Source of the DNA: Halopseudomonas sabulinigri
Lineage (GTDB): Bacteria > Pseudomonadota > Gammaproteobacteria > Pseudomonadales > Pseudomonadaceae
Assembly: GCF_900105255.1 (NCBI RefSeq)
Contig: NZ_LT629763.1
Location: forward strand, 2,108,001 to 2,172,000
Direction: 5' to 3'
Length of the DNA stretch: 64,000 bases
Within the stretch, counting starts at the first letter, position 1. Each line of letters starts with the position of its first letter. Position numbers and translations under genes: made by a program. A model generated the notes under the pieces. The model was not told the DNA's origin. It saw only the letters and a program-made list of their open reading frames with translations, and did no database searches. Of the stretch, positions 1 through 7,028 are shown in pieces.

Positions 1-318
1 GGCGCCGGCAGTGGCCGCAATCAGCAGCGCAACAGCGGTGGCGGCGCAGGCAACAACGCGCGCGGTCAGGGCGCCGGCCAAGGCCGTGGCCAGGGCCGCA
101 ATGACAAGCCACGTACCGACCGTCCCCGGGGGCCAAAACGCGCCGCCCATGTCATCAGCGAGCCGGAAGACGCGGTGACCCTGGAGCGCCGTCGCCAGGC
201 CAATGGCAACCGCGCCGATCCGCTGCCGCAGGACAAGCCACAGCGCAAGTCGCACAACCGTCGGCCGAACAACCGCGGCCCACAGCGCGAAAAGCCGGCT
301 TTGCTCGGCCCGCGCTGA
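1..318 (+). CDS. C-terminal tail of a probable DEAD-box RNA helicase (partial)
   Basis: The frame is open from base 1 to a TGA at 316-318 and gives 105 residues of a low-complexity, strongly basic tail rich in Gly, Arg, Asn and Gln (for example GQGRGQGRN), ending in KPALLGPR. The catalytic core lies upstream of the window. Tails like this follow the helicase core in RhlE-type DEAD-box proteins of Pseudomonas and serve in RNA binding and degradosome contacts. The assignment is inferred from composition alone. Another RNA-binding or ribosome-associated protein with a basic tail is possible. A terminator follows directly. Confidence 0.5.
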   Translation, partial: GAGSGRNQQRNSGGGAGNNARGQGAGQGRGQGRNDKPRTDRPRGPKRAAHVISEPEDAVTLERRRQANGNRADPLPQDKPQRKSHNRRPNNRGPQREKPALLGPR

Positions 319-345
319 TAGCCGTGGCAGCTGTTGTGATCTAAA

Positions 346-370
346 GAAAGGGGCTTCGGCCCCTTTTTTT
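346..370 (+). terminator. Rho-independent terminator after the helicase-like gene
   Basis: The stem GGGGC/GCCCC closes on a TTCG tetraloop and is followed by seven T. It lies 28 bases after the stop codon of the upstream gene, and flanking A and T residues extend the stem. Confidence 0.9.
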
Positions 371-412
371 GCGTCTTTTATTCGCGTGTTGCAGCGTTCC
401 CTGTGCCATCAC

Positions 413-441
413 ATGACGCGCGCGCTCGTCGCTTCTATAGT
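413..441 (+). promoter_or_regulatory. Candidate sigma-70 promoter for the DUF3617 gene
   Basis: ATGACG (413-418) and TATAGT (436-441) are separated by 17 bases, about 33 bases before the ATG at 474. The -10 is good and the -35 matches TTGACA at four of six positions. It sits just after the upstream terminator, where a new promoter is expected. Confidence 0.45.
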
Positions 442-473
442 GAAGGGTCAAGACCAACCACCACCCAGCAAGT

Positions 474-1085
474 ATGACCCGGATGACACTGCACCCCTCG
501 CACCTGATTACCAGCCTGCTGCTGATTGCCACCCCGCCCCTGTTCGCCGCCAGCATAGAACCCGCACCCGAGCCAGGCCTGTGGCATAGCGAAAGCACAA
601 CCCTGATCAACGGAGCGGATTTGCAGGCCAAGATGCGCGAAGCGCGTCAGGCGATGTTGGCCAACATGCCCGCCGAGCAACGCGCCATGGTCGAGGAAAT
701 GATGGGCAACGCCGAAGATGCCGGCCACCAGCGCTGCATCAGCGCCGAGCTGGCGGAAAAAATGACTGACCCCGAGGCGCTGCTCGCCGACGCCCGCGAG
801 CAGATGCCCGGCTGCGAACTCAAGGTCAAGCAAAGCGATGATGACCGCCTTGAGTTCAGCGGCGATTGCGCCAATACCGACGGTTTTACCGGCACCATGC
901 AAGGCGACATGCAAATGATCAGCAGCCGGGAGATCAAATCCAACTTCCGCGGTGACGGTACCTACCAGCTGCCGGAGCAAGCAGCGGGCGGGCTCGCCGA
1001 CAAACTCAATGGCCCGGTCAAGGTCGATCACCAGGAGATCAGCAAGTGGGTCGCCAGCGACTGTGGTGATGTACCGGTCGAGTAG
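474..1085 (+). CDS. DUF3617 domain exported protein
   Basis: The product is 203 residues, with an N-terminal signal peptide of about 25 residues (hydrophobic LITSLLLIATPPLFA) and then a DUF3617-type domain: an opening EPGLWHSES segment, a Met/Gln-rich helix around residues 50-80, and paired cysteines (CIS, GCEL, GDC, DCGD) that may form disulfides in the periplasm. Function is unknown for the family. An ATG three codons downstream is an equally good start. It is a single gene with its own promoter and no obvious partner. The family call rests on overall pattern and has moderate certainty. Confidence 0.7.
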   Translation: MTRMTLHPSHLITSLLLIATPPLFAASIEPAPEPGLWHSESTTLINGADLQAKMREARQAMLANMPAEQRAMVEEMMGNAEDAGHQRCISAELAEKMTDPEALLADAREQMPGCELKVKQSDDDRLEFSGDCANTDGFTGTMQGDMQMISSREIKSNFRGDGTYQLPEQAAGGLADKLNGPVKVDHQEISKWVASDCGDVPVE

Positions 1086-1216
1086 CGCTGCTGTTATCTG
1101 CCACAGGCAAGAGGTGCTGCCCAGCTCACAACCTGAGCAGCTACCTGTCGTCTCCTGCCGCCCTTGTGCATTATGCTGGCCGGTCTTCTCGACGCTATCG
1201 AACAGGATGTCCCGGC

Positions 1217-2086
1217 ATGGCCTCGTTCCACCTTCGCCACCTCCCGGTGTTTTTGCTGATCGCCGGGTGGCTGCCCATCAGCGCGGCTCAGGCAGCAACC
1301 CCAACCCATGCCGACATCGCCTACGGCCCCGATCCGGCGACGCAGCTGGATATTTATCTGCCGGCCAGGGCAGCACAGCAGCCCTCAACGCCGGCGATCG
1401 TCATGGTGCACGGCGGCGGCTGGCGGCGCGGCAGCAAATCCGCCGCCAGCGTGGTAGACAACAAGGCAGACCACTGGCTGCCACGCGGTGTCGCCTTGAT
1501 CTCGATCGATTACCGCCTGCTACCCACAGACCCACTGCAACAAACCGCTGACGTCGCTGCCGCCCTCGCTTTCATCCAGCACAACGCGGCGCAATGGAAA
1601 ATAGACCCACAGCGACTGGTATTGATGGGCCATTCCGCCGGCGCGCATCTGGTCGCCTTGCTCAGTGCCAAGGTTGCAACGATGGGCGACAGCGAGTTGC
1701 AGCCCTGGCTTGGCACCTTAGCCCTCGACAGCGCCGCGTTCGACGTGCCCGCCATCATGCAGTCTCGTCACCTGCGCCTGTATGACAACGCCTTTGGCAA
1801 AGACCCGGCGTTCTGGCAGGCGGTTTCACCCTTGCATCAGTTGACGCAAGGCATGCCGCCGCTGCTGGCGGTCTGCTCGTCCAAACGCGATACGCCCTGC
1901 CCGCAAGCGCGCGCATTTGCCAGCAAGGCGCGCGAACTGGGCCGCCGCGTTGAGGTAATCCCGCTCGACATGACGCACCGCGAGATCAATTCCGCGCTGG
2001 GCTTCGATCCGGCCTACACCGCGCAGGTAGATAAATTTCTTGCCAGCCTGGACCCCGCATTCGCAGCGCCGCGAGGCACGCAATGA
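1217..2086 (+). CDS. Secreted alpha/beta hydrolase (esterase/lipase-like)
   Basis: The 289-residue protein starts with a signal peptide (FLLIAGWLPISAAQA). It has the oxyanion motif HGGGW at residues 65-69 and the nucleophile elbow GHSAG at 138-142 (Ser140), typical of the hormone-sensitive-lipase/BD-FAE esterase group; a late His in the MTHREIN segment is the likely triad partner. I chose the ATG at 1217 over an upstream in-frame ATG at 1166 because it opens directly into the signal peptide. The gene overlaps the next by ATGA, so it probably belongs to the lipid-related operon that follows. The substrate is unknown; a periplasmic acyl ester is an inference from context. Confidence 0.8.
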   Translation: MASFHLRHLPVFLLIAGWLPISAAQAATPTHADIAYGPDPATQLDIYLPARAAQQPSTPAIVMVHGGGWRRGSKSAASVVDNKADHWLPRGVALISIDYRLLPTDPLQQTADVAAALAFIQHNAAQWKIDPQRLVLMGHSAGAHLVALLSAKVATMGDSELQPWLGTLALDSAAFDVPAIMQSRHLRLYDNAFGKDPAFWQAVSPLHQLTQGMPPLLAVCSSKRDTPCPQARAFASKARELGRRVEVIPLDMTHREINSALGFDPAYTAQVDKFLASLDPAFAAPRGTQ

Positions 2087-2478
2087 GCGCCCTCGCGCCC
2101 GGTCGGCTGGCGGCCGCCGCCATGGCTTTCCTGCTCTGGGGTGGCTGGGCGTTGCTGGCCAACTGGCCGGCGGGGCACCGGGATGCCGTGACCGCCGGCC
2201 TGCTGCAGGGCTGTGCCAGCGCCATCATTACGCTGATCATGGCAGTCTGTGTCGGGGCGCTCTTTGCGCGTTTGCCCGGCCCGCTGCCGCGCATCGTACT
2301 GCCGCCCCTGCTGATCGTTTCGGTCAGTTTCAGCACGCTCTGGCTGGCACATACCGCCAACGCCACGCCCACACTCTGGGCCACCATTGTGCCGCCTAGC
2401 GTACTGGCCTTCGTCTATTGCCTGTATCTCACCTTATCGCTGGCGCGTGATGCCGGCGCCCGTTCTTCGGAGCAGTAA
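2083..2478 (+). CDS. Small four-helix membrane protein, unknown function
   Basis: The 131-residue product has about four hydrophobic segments (around residues 10-30, 40-62, 68-88 and 100-122) with short loops, a basic N-terminus and a polar C-terminus. I recognise no domain. It overlaps the upstream hydrolase by four bases and is followed after three bases by the CDP-alcohol phosphatidyltransferase, so it is almost certainly co-translated with the lipid genes. It could be an accessory or transport protein for the lipid product, but that rests on context only. Confidence 0.75.
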   Translation: MSALAPGRLAAAAMAFLLWGGWALLANWPAGHRDAVTAGLLQGCASAIITLIMAVCVGALFARLPGPLPRIVLPPLLIVSVSFSTLWLAHTANATPTLWATIVPPSVLAFVYCLYLTLSLARDAGARSSEQ

Positions 2479-2481
2479 ACC

Positions 2482-3144
2482 ATGACCGACCTGAGTAACC
2501 GCCGCCCCCTGAAAATCCGCGACCAGCGAATGATGCGCCGCTTCGCCGCCTGGCTTAGCCGCCGCAGCGTCACGCCCAACCAGATTTCCTTGCTCAGCGT
2601 GGTGTTTGCCCTGGGCGGGGGCGCAGCGCTGGTAATGGCCGGGCAGACGCTGGCGAGCGAACGCTCGCTGTGGTTTCTGGCCGCCGCGCTGCTGATTCAA
2701 CTGCGCCTGCTGTGCAACCTGTTTGATGGCATGGTGGCAATGGAAGGCGGCAAGCAGACGCTGGCTGGCGAGCTGTTCAACGATGTGCCGGATCGTATCG
2801 CCGATCCGCTGCTGATCGTCGCCTGCGGCTTTGCGCTGCCGGACTACCCCAGCGCCATGTGGCTGGCCTGGCTCGGCGCGTTACTGGCAGTGATGACCGC
2901 CTACATTCGCGTGCTGGGGGTGTCGCTCGGCTTGCCCGCGGATTTTCGCGGCCCCATGGCCAAGCAGCAGCGCATGGCGCTGATCACCGCCGCTGCCGTT
3001 ATTTCGGCATTGGAAATTTTCTGGGGCCACTACGGCATGGTGCTCTGGATCAGCCTGATCGTTCTGGTGGTGGGTAGCGCAATGACCGCGCTGCGCCGCC
3101 TGATTGGCGCCTACCTGCGCCTGCAACAACGTGGAGCCAACTGA
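2482..3144 (+). CDS. CDP-alcohol phosphatidyltransferase family protein with altered active-site motif
   Basis: This 220-residue multi-pass membrane protein aligns to the CDP-alcohol phosphatidyltransferase signature D-x2-D-G-x2-A-R-x8-G-x3-D-x3-D. Here it reads N79, D82, G83, A86, M87, G96, N100, D104. Thus the first and third Asp are Asn and the conserved Arg is Met. In known enzymes the Asp residues bind the divalent metals and CDP-lipid, so the chemistry may differ or a neighbouring residue (D101) may substitute. It sits between a small membrane protein and a CdsA-like gene, the same pairing as E. coli ynbA-ynbB. The family call is firm; the product phospholipid and even catalytic activity are uncertain. 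Confidence 0.8.
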   Translation: MTDLSNRRPLKIRDQRMMRRFAAWLSRRSVTPNQISLLSVVFALGGGAALVMAGQTLASERSLWFLAAALLIQLRLLCNLFDGMVAMEGGKQTLAGELFNDVPDRIADPLLIVACGFALPDYPSAMWLAWLGALLAVMTAYIRVLGVSLGLPADFRGPMAKQQRMALITAAAVISALEIFWGHYGMVLWISLIVLVVGSAMTALRRLIGAYLRLQQRGAN

Positions 3145-3145
3145 A

Positions 3146-4102
3146 ATGGATATCGGCCTGCCCTTCATGCTCGACCTCACCCCCAATGCCCTGGGCGCCA
3201 TGCTGGTAGTACTGGTCATGCTGGTAGTCGCCTCAATCACCCAGTGGCGTCTGCGCTCGCGCTTAAGCCCGGAAGCACATCTGGAGCTCAAACAGCGCAT
3301 CAACTCCTGGTGGGTGATGGTCGCGGTGGTGTTCACCGCACTGATGATTGGCCAGGTCGCATCGCTGATCTTCTTCGCCATATTGAGCTTCATCGCCCTG
3401 CGCGAGATTTTCTCCATCCTGCCAGTACGCATCAGCGACCGCCGACTGATCCTCGCGCTCTATTTCATGGTGCCGCTGCAGTACTACTGGATTGCCACCG
3501 ACTGGTACGGCATGTTCATCGTCTTCATCCCGGTTTACCTGTTCCTGCTGATTCCCTTCGGCCTGCTGATGCTCGGCGAAACCAAGGGTTTTATTCGTGC
3601 TGTTGGCTCGTACCAGTGGGCGATCATGACCACGGTATTCGCCATCAGCCACGTGGCTTACCTGCTGATGCTGCCGGCGGATCAGAACGCCTCTGGTGGC
3701 GGCGTCGGCCTGGTGCTGTATCTGGTCTTCCTCACCCAATTCAACGACGTGGCGCAGTACATCTGGGGCAAGAAGTTTGGCGAGCGCAAGATTGTGCCGA
3801 CCATCAGCCCGAACAAAACCTGGGCTGGTTTCCTTGGCGGTGTTGCCACCACCACACTGCTGGGCGGTCTGCTCGCGCCCTGGCTTACGCCGCTGAGTTT
3901 CTGGCAGGGGCTGGCAGCCGGCCTGCTGATCGGCATCGCCGGGTTTATTGGCGACCTGACCATCTCTGCGGTCAAGCGTGATCTGCGCATCAAGGACACC
4001 AGCCAACTGATTCCCGGTCACGGCGGCATTCTCGATCGCATCGACAGCCTGATGTACACCGCGCCACTATTCTTCCACTTCCTCGTTTACACCAGCTACT
4101 GA
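3146..4102 (+). CDS. CdsA-like phosphatidate cytidylyltransferase
   Basis: The 318-residue inner-membrane protein makes CDP-diacylglycerol from phosphatidate and CTP if it acts as its family does. The C-terminal CDP-diglyceride synthetase signature is intact: S-A-V-K-R-D-L-R-I-K-D-T, then IPGHGGILDRID near residues 275-305. About eight hydrophobic segments precede it. The start at 3146 is preceded by GGAG at 3132-3135; a longer frame would begin inside the upstream gene. It is more like YnbB than the housekeeping cdsA, which normally sits with uppS and dxr, so it is probably a second, pathway-specific enzyme. Confidence 0.85.
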   Translation: MDIGLPFMLDLTPNALGAMLVVLVMLVVASITQWRLRSRLSPEAHLELKQRINSWWVMVAVVFTALMIGQVASLIFFAILSFIALREIFSILPVRISDRRLILALYFMVPLQYYWIATDWYGMFIVFIPVYLFLLIPFGLLMLGETKGFIRAVGSYQWAIMTTVFAISHVAYLLMLPADQNASGGGVGLVLYLVFLTQFNDVAQYIWGKKFGERKIVPTISPNKTWAGFLGGVATTTLLGGLLAPWLTPLSFWQGLAAGLLIGIAGFIGDLTISAVKRDLRIKDTSQLIPGHGGILDRIDSLMYTAPLFFHFLVYTSY

Positions 4103-4109
4103 GGCCGCC

Positions 4110-4772
4110 ATGCCGTTCTTTAAACGTCTGCCCAAACGGCTGTTCTTTCTGCTGGTGGTCAAACCGGTCGTGTATCTGCTGCTGGGCCTGAACATCTACT
4201 CAGTGCAGCGCCTGCCCACACGCGGCCCGTCAATCCTTGCCGCCAACCACAACAGCCACCTGGACACCCTGGTGCTGATGGCGCTCTACCCGCTCAGCCA
4301 ACTGCACCGCGTGCGCCCGGTCGCTGCCGCCGACTACTTTTTGCGTAACCGCTTTACCGCTTGGCTATCGCTCAACGTCATCGGCATCATTCCGCTGGAT
4401 CGGCAGGGGCAAGTCGACAAGGAAAAGGTCTTTGATCAGTGCCAGCAGGCCCTGGCCAACGAAGAAATCCTGCTGCTCTTCCCCGAAGGTAGCCGCGGCG
4501 AAGCCGAACAACTGCAACCACTACGCAAAGGCATCTACCACCTCGCCCGCAGCCACCCCGGCACCACCGTCACCCCTATCGCCATGCACGGCCTCGGCCG
4601 CGCCCTGCCCAAAGGCGAATCCATGCTGGTGCCGTTTAACTGCGACGTGGTGATTGGTGAGGCGCTGACACCGGGTGAGGACAGTAATGTGTTTATGCAG
4701 GAGTTGCAGGCGTCGCTGGAGGAATTGTTGGCGGCGTGTATTACGCGGCGGGATGAGCGGTGGGAGGATTAA
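4110..4772 (+). CDS. 1-acyl-glycerol-3-phosphate acyltransferase family protein (PlsC-like)
   Basis: The 220-residue product has the two hallmark motifs of the PlsC acyltransferase family: NHNSHLD (NHx4D, residues about 46-52), which carries the catalytic His and Asp, and FPEGSRG (around 126-132), which binds the glycerol phosphate. A hydrophobic N-terminus suggests membrane association. It starts seven bases after the CdsA-like stop. With its two upstream neighbours it completes a local acylation, CDP-activation and head-group transfer route. The exact acceptor cannot be read from sequence. Confidence 0.85.
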   Translation: MPFFKRLPKRLFFLLVVKPVVYLLLGLNIYSVQRLPTRGPSILAANHNSHLDTLVLMALYPLSQLHRVRPVAAADYFLRNRFTAWLSLNVIGIIPLDRQGQVDKEKVFDQCQQALANEEILLLFPEGSRGEAEQLQPLRKGIYHLARSHPGTTVTPIAMHGLGRALPKGESMLVPFNCDVVIGEALTPGEDSNVFMQELQASLEELLAACITRRDERWED

Positions 4773-5050
4773 GACCACCGGTGTAAGTAATTGCGTTCAG
4801 ATAAACACATTCTTATGCCCTGATTTTCTTGTGGCAGAGATAACTTTATCGCTCTGAACAGAACGCTTCACCTAGCCCATTTCGAATAGGAGCTGGTCGA
4901 AACTGTTAATGGCGCAGCTGTCGTAGCTCAATACTTCCTGAACTGGATCGCACAGCAACTCCTGGGAACAGCCAAATCAAAGTACGATGACCGCTGACTA
5001 CCAATCCGCCTAAGTAAAAACGTTAGAGGAACGGACTCTTCTCCGTATAG
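4773..5050. other. AT-richer spacer with a possible gene remnant
   Basis: This 278-base spacer is visibly less GC-rich than its upstream neighbours. On the plus strand 4890-4997 holds a 35-codon open stretch (ELVETVNGAAVV..., ending YDDR and TGA) that has no good start and is preceded by an in-frame TAG, so it looks like the decayed 3' end of a gene. On the minus strand a weak hairpin (ACGGA/TCCGT, about 5033-5047) follows the mrr stop. I see no tRNA or attachment-site repeat. Confidence 0.4.
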
Positions 5051-5971
5051 CTATTCTTCATCAAAATAATCGCTATCCAGCTTTGGCAACTTGAGCAAAC
5101 GAGATGTCACACCGACTTCGTGATCCATCATCAGCTTGACCAGTCGATTGCCGTCTACCAGTACCATGCCTTCTACAGATCGGGAGAATTCGACCGCCTG
5201 CGCTGTGAAACCAGACGTGGTTATAAATACGCCACGCTTGGCTTTCTGGCCTGCCAGTGCGCCGAAGAAGGCTTGGAGCTCTGGACGGCCAACGGTGCTC
5301 TGCCAACGCTTTGCCTGAACATAGACTTTTTCCAACCCGAGCTTGTCGAGCGAGATAACGCCGTCAATGCCGCCATCACCGCTCCCCCCCACACGCTGCA
5401 AATCTGCACGGCTAGTGCCATAGCCAAGGCTATGCAGCACATCCAATACAATGACTTCAAAGCGGTTAGGGCTGACTTGCAAAAGACTATCCAAAAGATC
5501 AGCTGCAGTTGCTTCCCTCAGCTCACGCAGGGCCTGCTCCAAACGATCATCAGGGCTTACTGTTGCAGAGTTAGCCAGAAGTACGGATTGCTCTTGCCCA
5601 TCGAGAGCAACCGCGTCAGGTGGCGACTTGAGTTTTACATTCATGAATCCGATGGCGAGCTGTTCGACTTTTTCGGCGCTAAGAGGAGCAGGGTTCTGTG
5701 CAGCGTAAACCGCCCCGGCATCCGTAAGCTTCCAATACCCACGCTTGGCGCTGCTAGACAAGCCTGCCCGCTTTAGGCGGTCATGCGCCCAGCCAGCACG
5801 GTTTTTGTAAGTGGCTTGGCCGCTGGCTATCAGTTCTTGGCGCTGTGCTTCAGACAAATTCAGCGCATTTGCAGCGGCGTCATGAGCCACACGCGCTGTC
5901 GAGCCACCGGGATTGGCTGCCAAGTAGCGAAGAATCGGTTCAATAAACTGGTCGTAGGTTGGAACTGACAT
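5051..5971 (-). CDS. mrr: Mrr-type modification-dependent (type IV) restriction endonuclease
   Basis: At 306 residues it is close to E. coli Mrr (304). Residues 1-95 form the N-terminal winged-helix DNA-binding domain (Mrr_N, with the AGLSSSAKRGYWKLTDAG segment). Residues about 165-285 are the PD-(D/E)xK-type catalytic domain, with E172, D203 in GGIDG, and Q219-A-K221 in VYVQAKRW. The family cuts DNA carrying methylated bases. Start: GGAG lies about ten bases before the ATG. It follows the NERD gene on the same strand with a 36-base gap, suggesting co-transcription. Catalytic residues look intact; the recognised modification is unknown. Confidence 0.92.
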   Translation of the reverse strand: MSVPTYDQFIEPILRYLAANPGGSTARVAHDAAANALNLSEAQRQELIASGQATYKNRAGWAHDRLKRAGLSSSAKRGYWKLTDAGAVYAAQNPAPLSAEKVEQLAIGFMNVKLKSPPDAVALDGQEQSVLLANSATVSPDDRLEQALRELREATAADLLDSLLQVSPNRFEVIVLDVLHSLGYGTSRADLQRVGGSGDGGIDGVISLDKLGLEKVYVQAKRWQSTVGRPELQAFFGALAGQKAKRGVFITTSGFTAQAVEFSRSVEGMVLVDGNRLVKLMMDHEVGVTSRLLKLPKLDSDYFDEE

Positions 5972-6007
5972 TGCGTCTCCAAGTGCAGACTTGATGGGGC
6001 AACCGGC

Positions 6008-6778
6008 TTAAAGGCTCTGCCTGGTTTTGCACTTCGGAAAAGTGGAGCATCCCCAAAATTTTTGCCCAGCTTTCACCCCTGACTTCACGGTACGAATTAC
6101 CAGCGCACTGCCACATTTCGGGCATTGCCGCTCAGCTGTCGGATCACTACGCCGCTTAAGGTTCTGCGCGTGCTCGCGGTGAGTAGCGAGGGTAGGTGCG
6201 CGGCGGCCGGTTTTCAGGGCTTTGAGCATGGCGTTGACTTCCGCCTCGCTGAACACGCGTTGCTGGAATGACTTGATATAGCGAATAAAGCCGATGCCTT
6301 GGGTCACGTTAGCGGGCAGCTCGGTTTTAAAGGTACTGCCGCCGACAAAGGTGATAACCGAGTGCAGGTGCTGGGGGTTAAGGCCCAGCGTGGCTTCTAT
6401 CGCTTTGAGGTGTTTGTAGTTCTGCCGCAGCGGGTTCTGGAATTTGAAGCTGCGCTTGTAGAGCTTCTGCGTCCAATGGGCTTGTTTTTCGCTGCCGAAA
6501 ACCCAGCCGCTCATGTTTTTCGTCTCTAGCACGAAGATGCCGTAGGACGAGAGGAAGACGTGGTCGATCTGTGTGGTGCCGTCTGAGGTATTCAAGGTGA
6601 CGTTATGCAAGCGGCGGTAAATCTGGTTGTCCAACTGCCAATGGGCGAATAGCCGCACCAGCAGCTCGCCGATATAACCTTTGAACCAAGGCGACTTGAG
6701 TAGCCCGGCGAGCAACATCAGCGGGATAAGCCAGCTGAGCATGCCCCATGCCTGCGCGATGATGGGAGAGAAATCCAT
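6008..6778 (-). CDS. Membrane-anchored NERD nuclease-like protein with C-terminal topoisomerase zinc ribbon
   Basis: The 256-residue product starts with a hydrophobic segment (about 10-28) that could anchor it in the membrane. A NERD domain (about 34-150) follows with the nuclease-like core GELLVR, then TQIDHVFLSSYGIFVLETK, giving D72 and E85-x-K87 as the likely metal site. The last 38 residues are a zf-C4 topoisomerase-type ribbon with Cys219, 222, 244 and 250. The start has AAGGA and AGGA upstream. The gene precedes mrr by 36 bases in the same direction, which suggests a DNA-processing or defence role. The function of this architecture is not established; ssDNA binding by the ribbon is inferred from the family. 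Confidence 0.85.
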   Translation of the reverse strand: MDFSPIIAQAWGMLSWLIPLMLLAGLLKSPWFKGYIGELLVRLFAHWQLDNQIYRRLHNVTLNTSDGTTQIDHVFLSSYGIFVLETKNMSGWVFGSEKQAHWTQKLYKRSFKFQNPLRQNYKHLKAIEATLGLNPQHLHSVITFVGGSTFKTELPANVTQGIGFIRYIKSFQQRVFSEAEVNAMLKALKTGRRAPTLATHREHAQNLKRRSDPTAERQCPKCGSALVIRTVKSGVKAGQKFWGCSTFPKCKTRQSL

Positions 6779-7028
6779 TTCCTGTCCTTGCGTTATTCTG
6801 AGTCCACTGGCCTGAGCTGCATGGCCTGATTTAACGAACCCGGTTTACCTGGATAGTACCTAAATTTAGTTTGATGGCACGATAATATTGCGGCCGCTCC
6901 GTACAGGCTCGCATCGTCGATGCCATTCAGGCTAGTACAAAGGGTTTCGCTTACCACTTATACGTGACCAAAGGGTTTGCTGCCAAATCCAGGAGGAGCG
7001 TTCCGCCGGCTGCTTCCCGCTATAAGCC

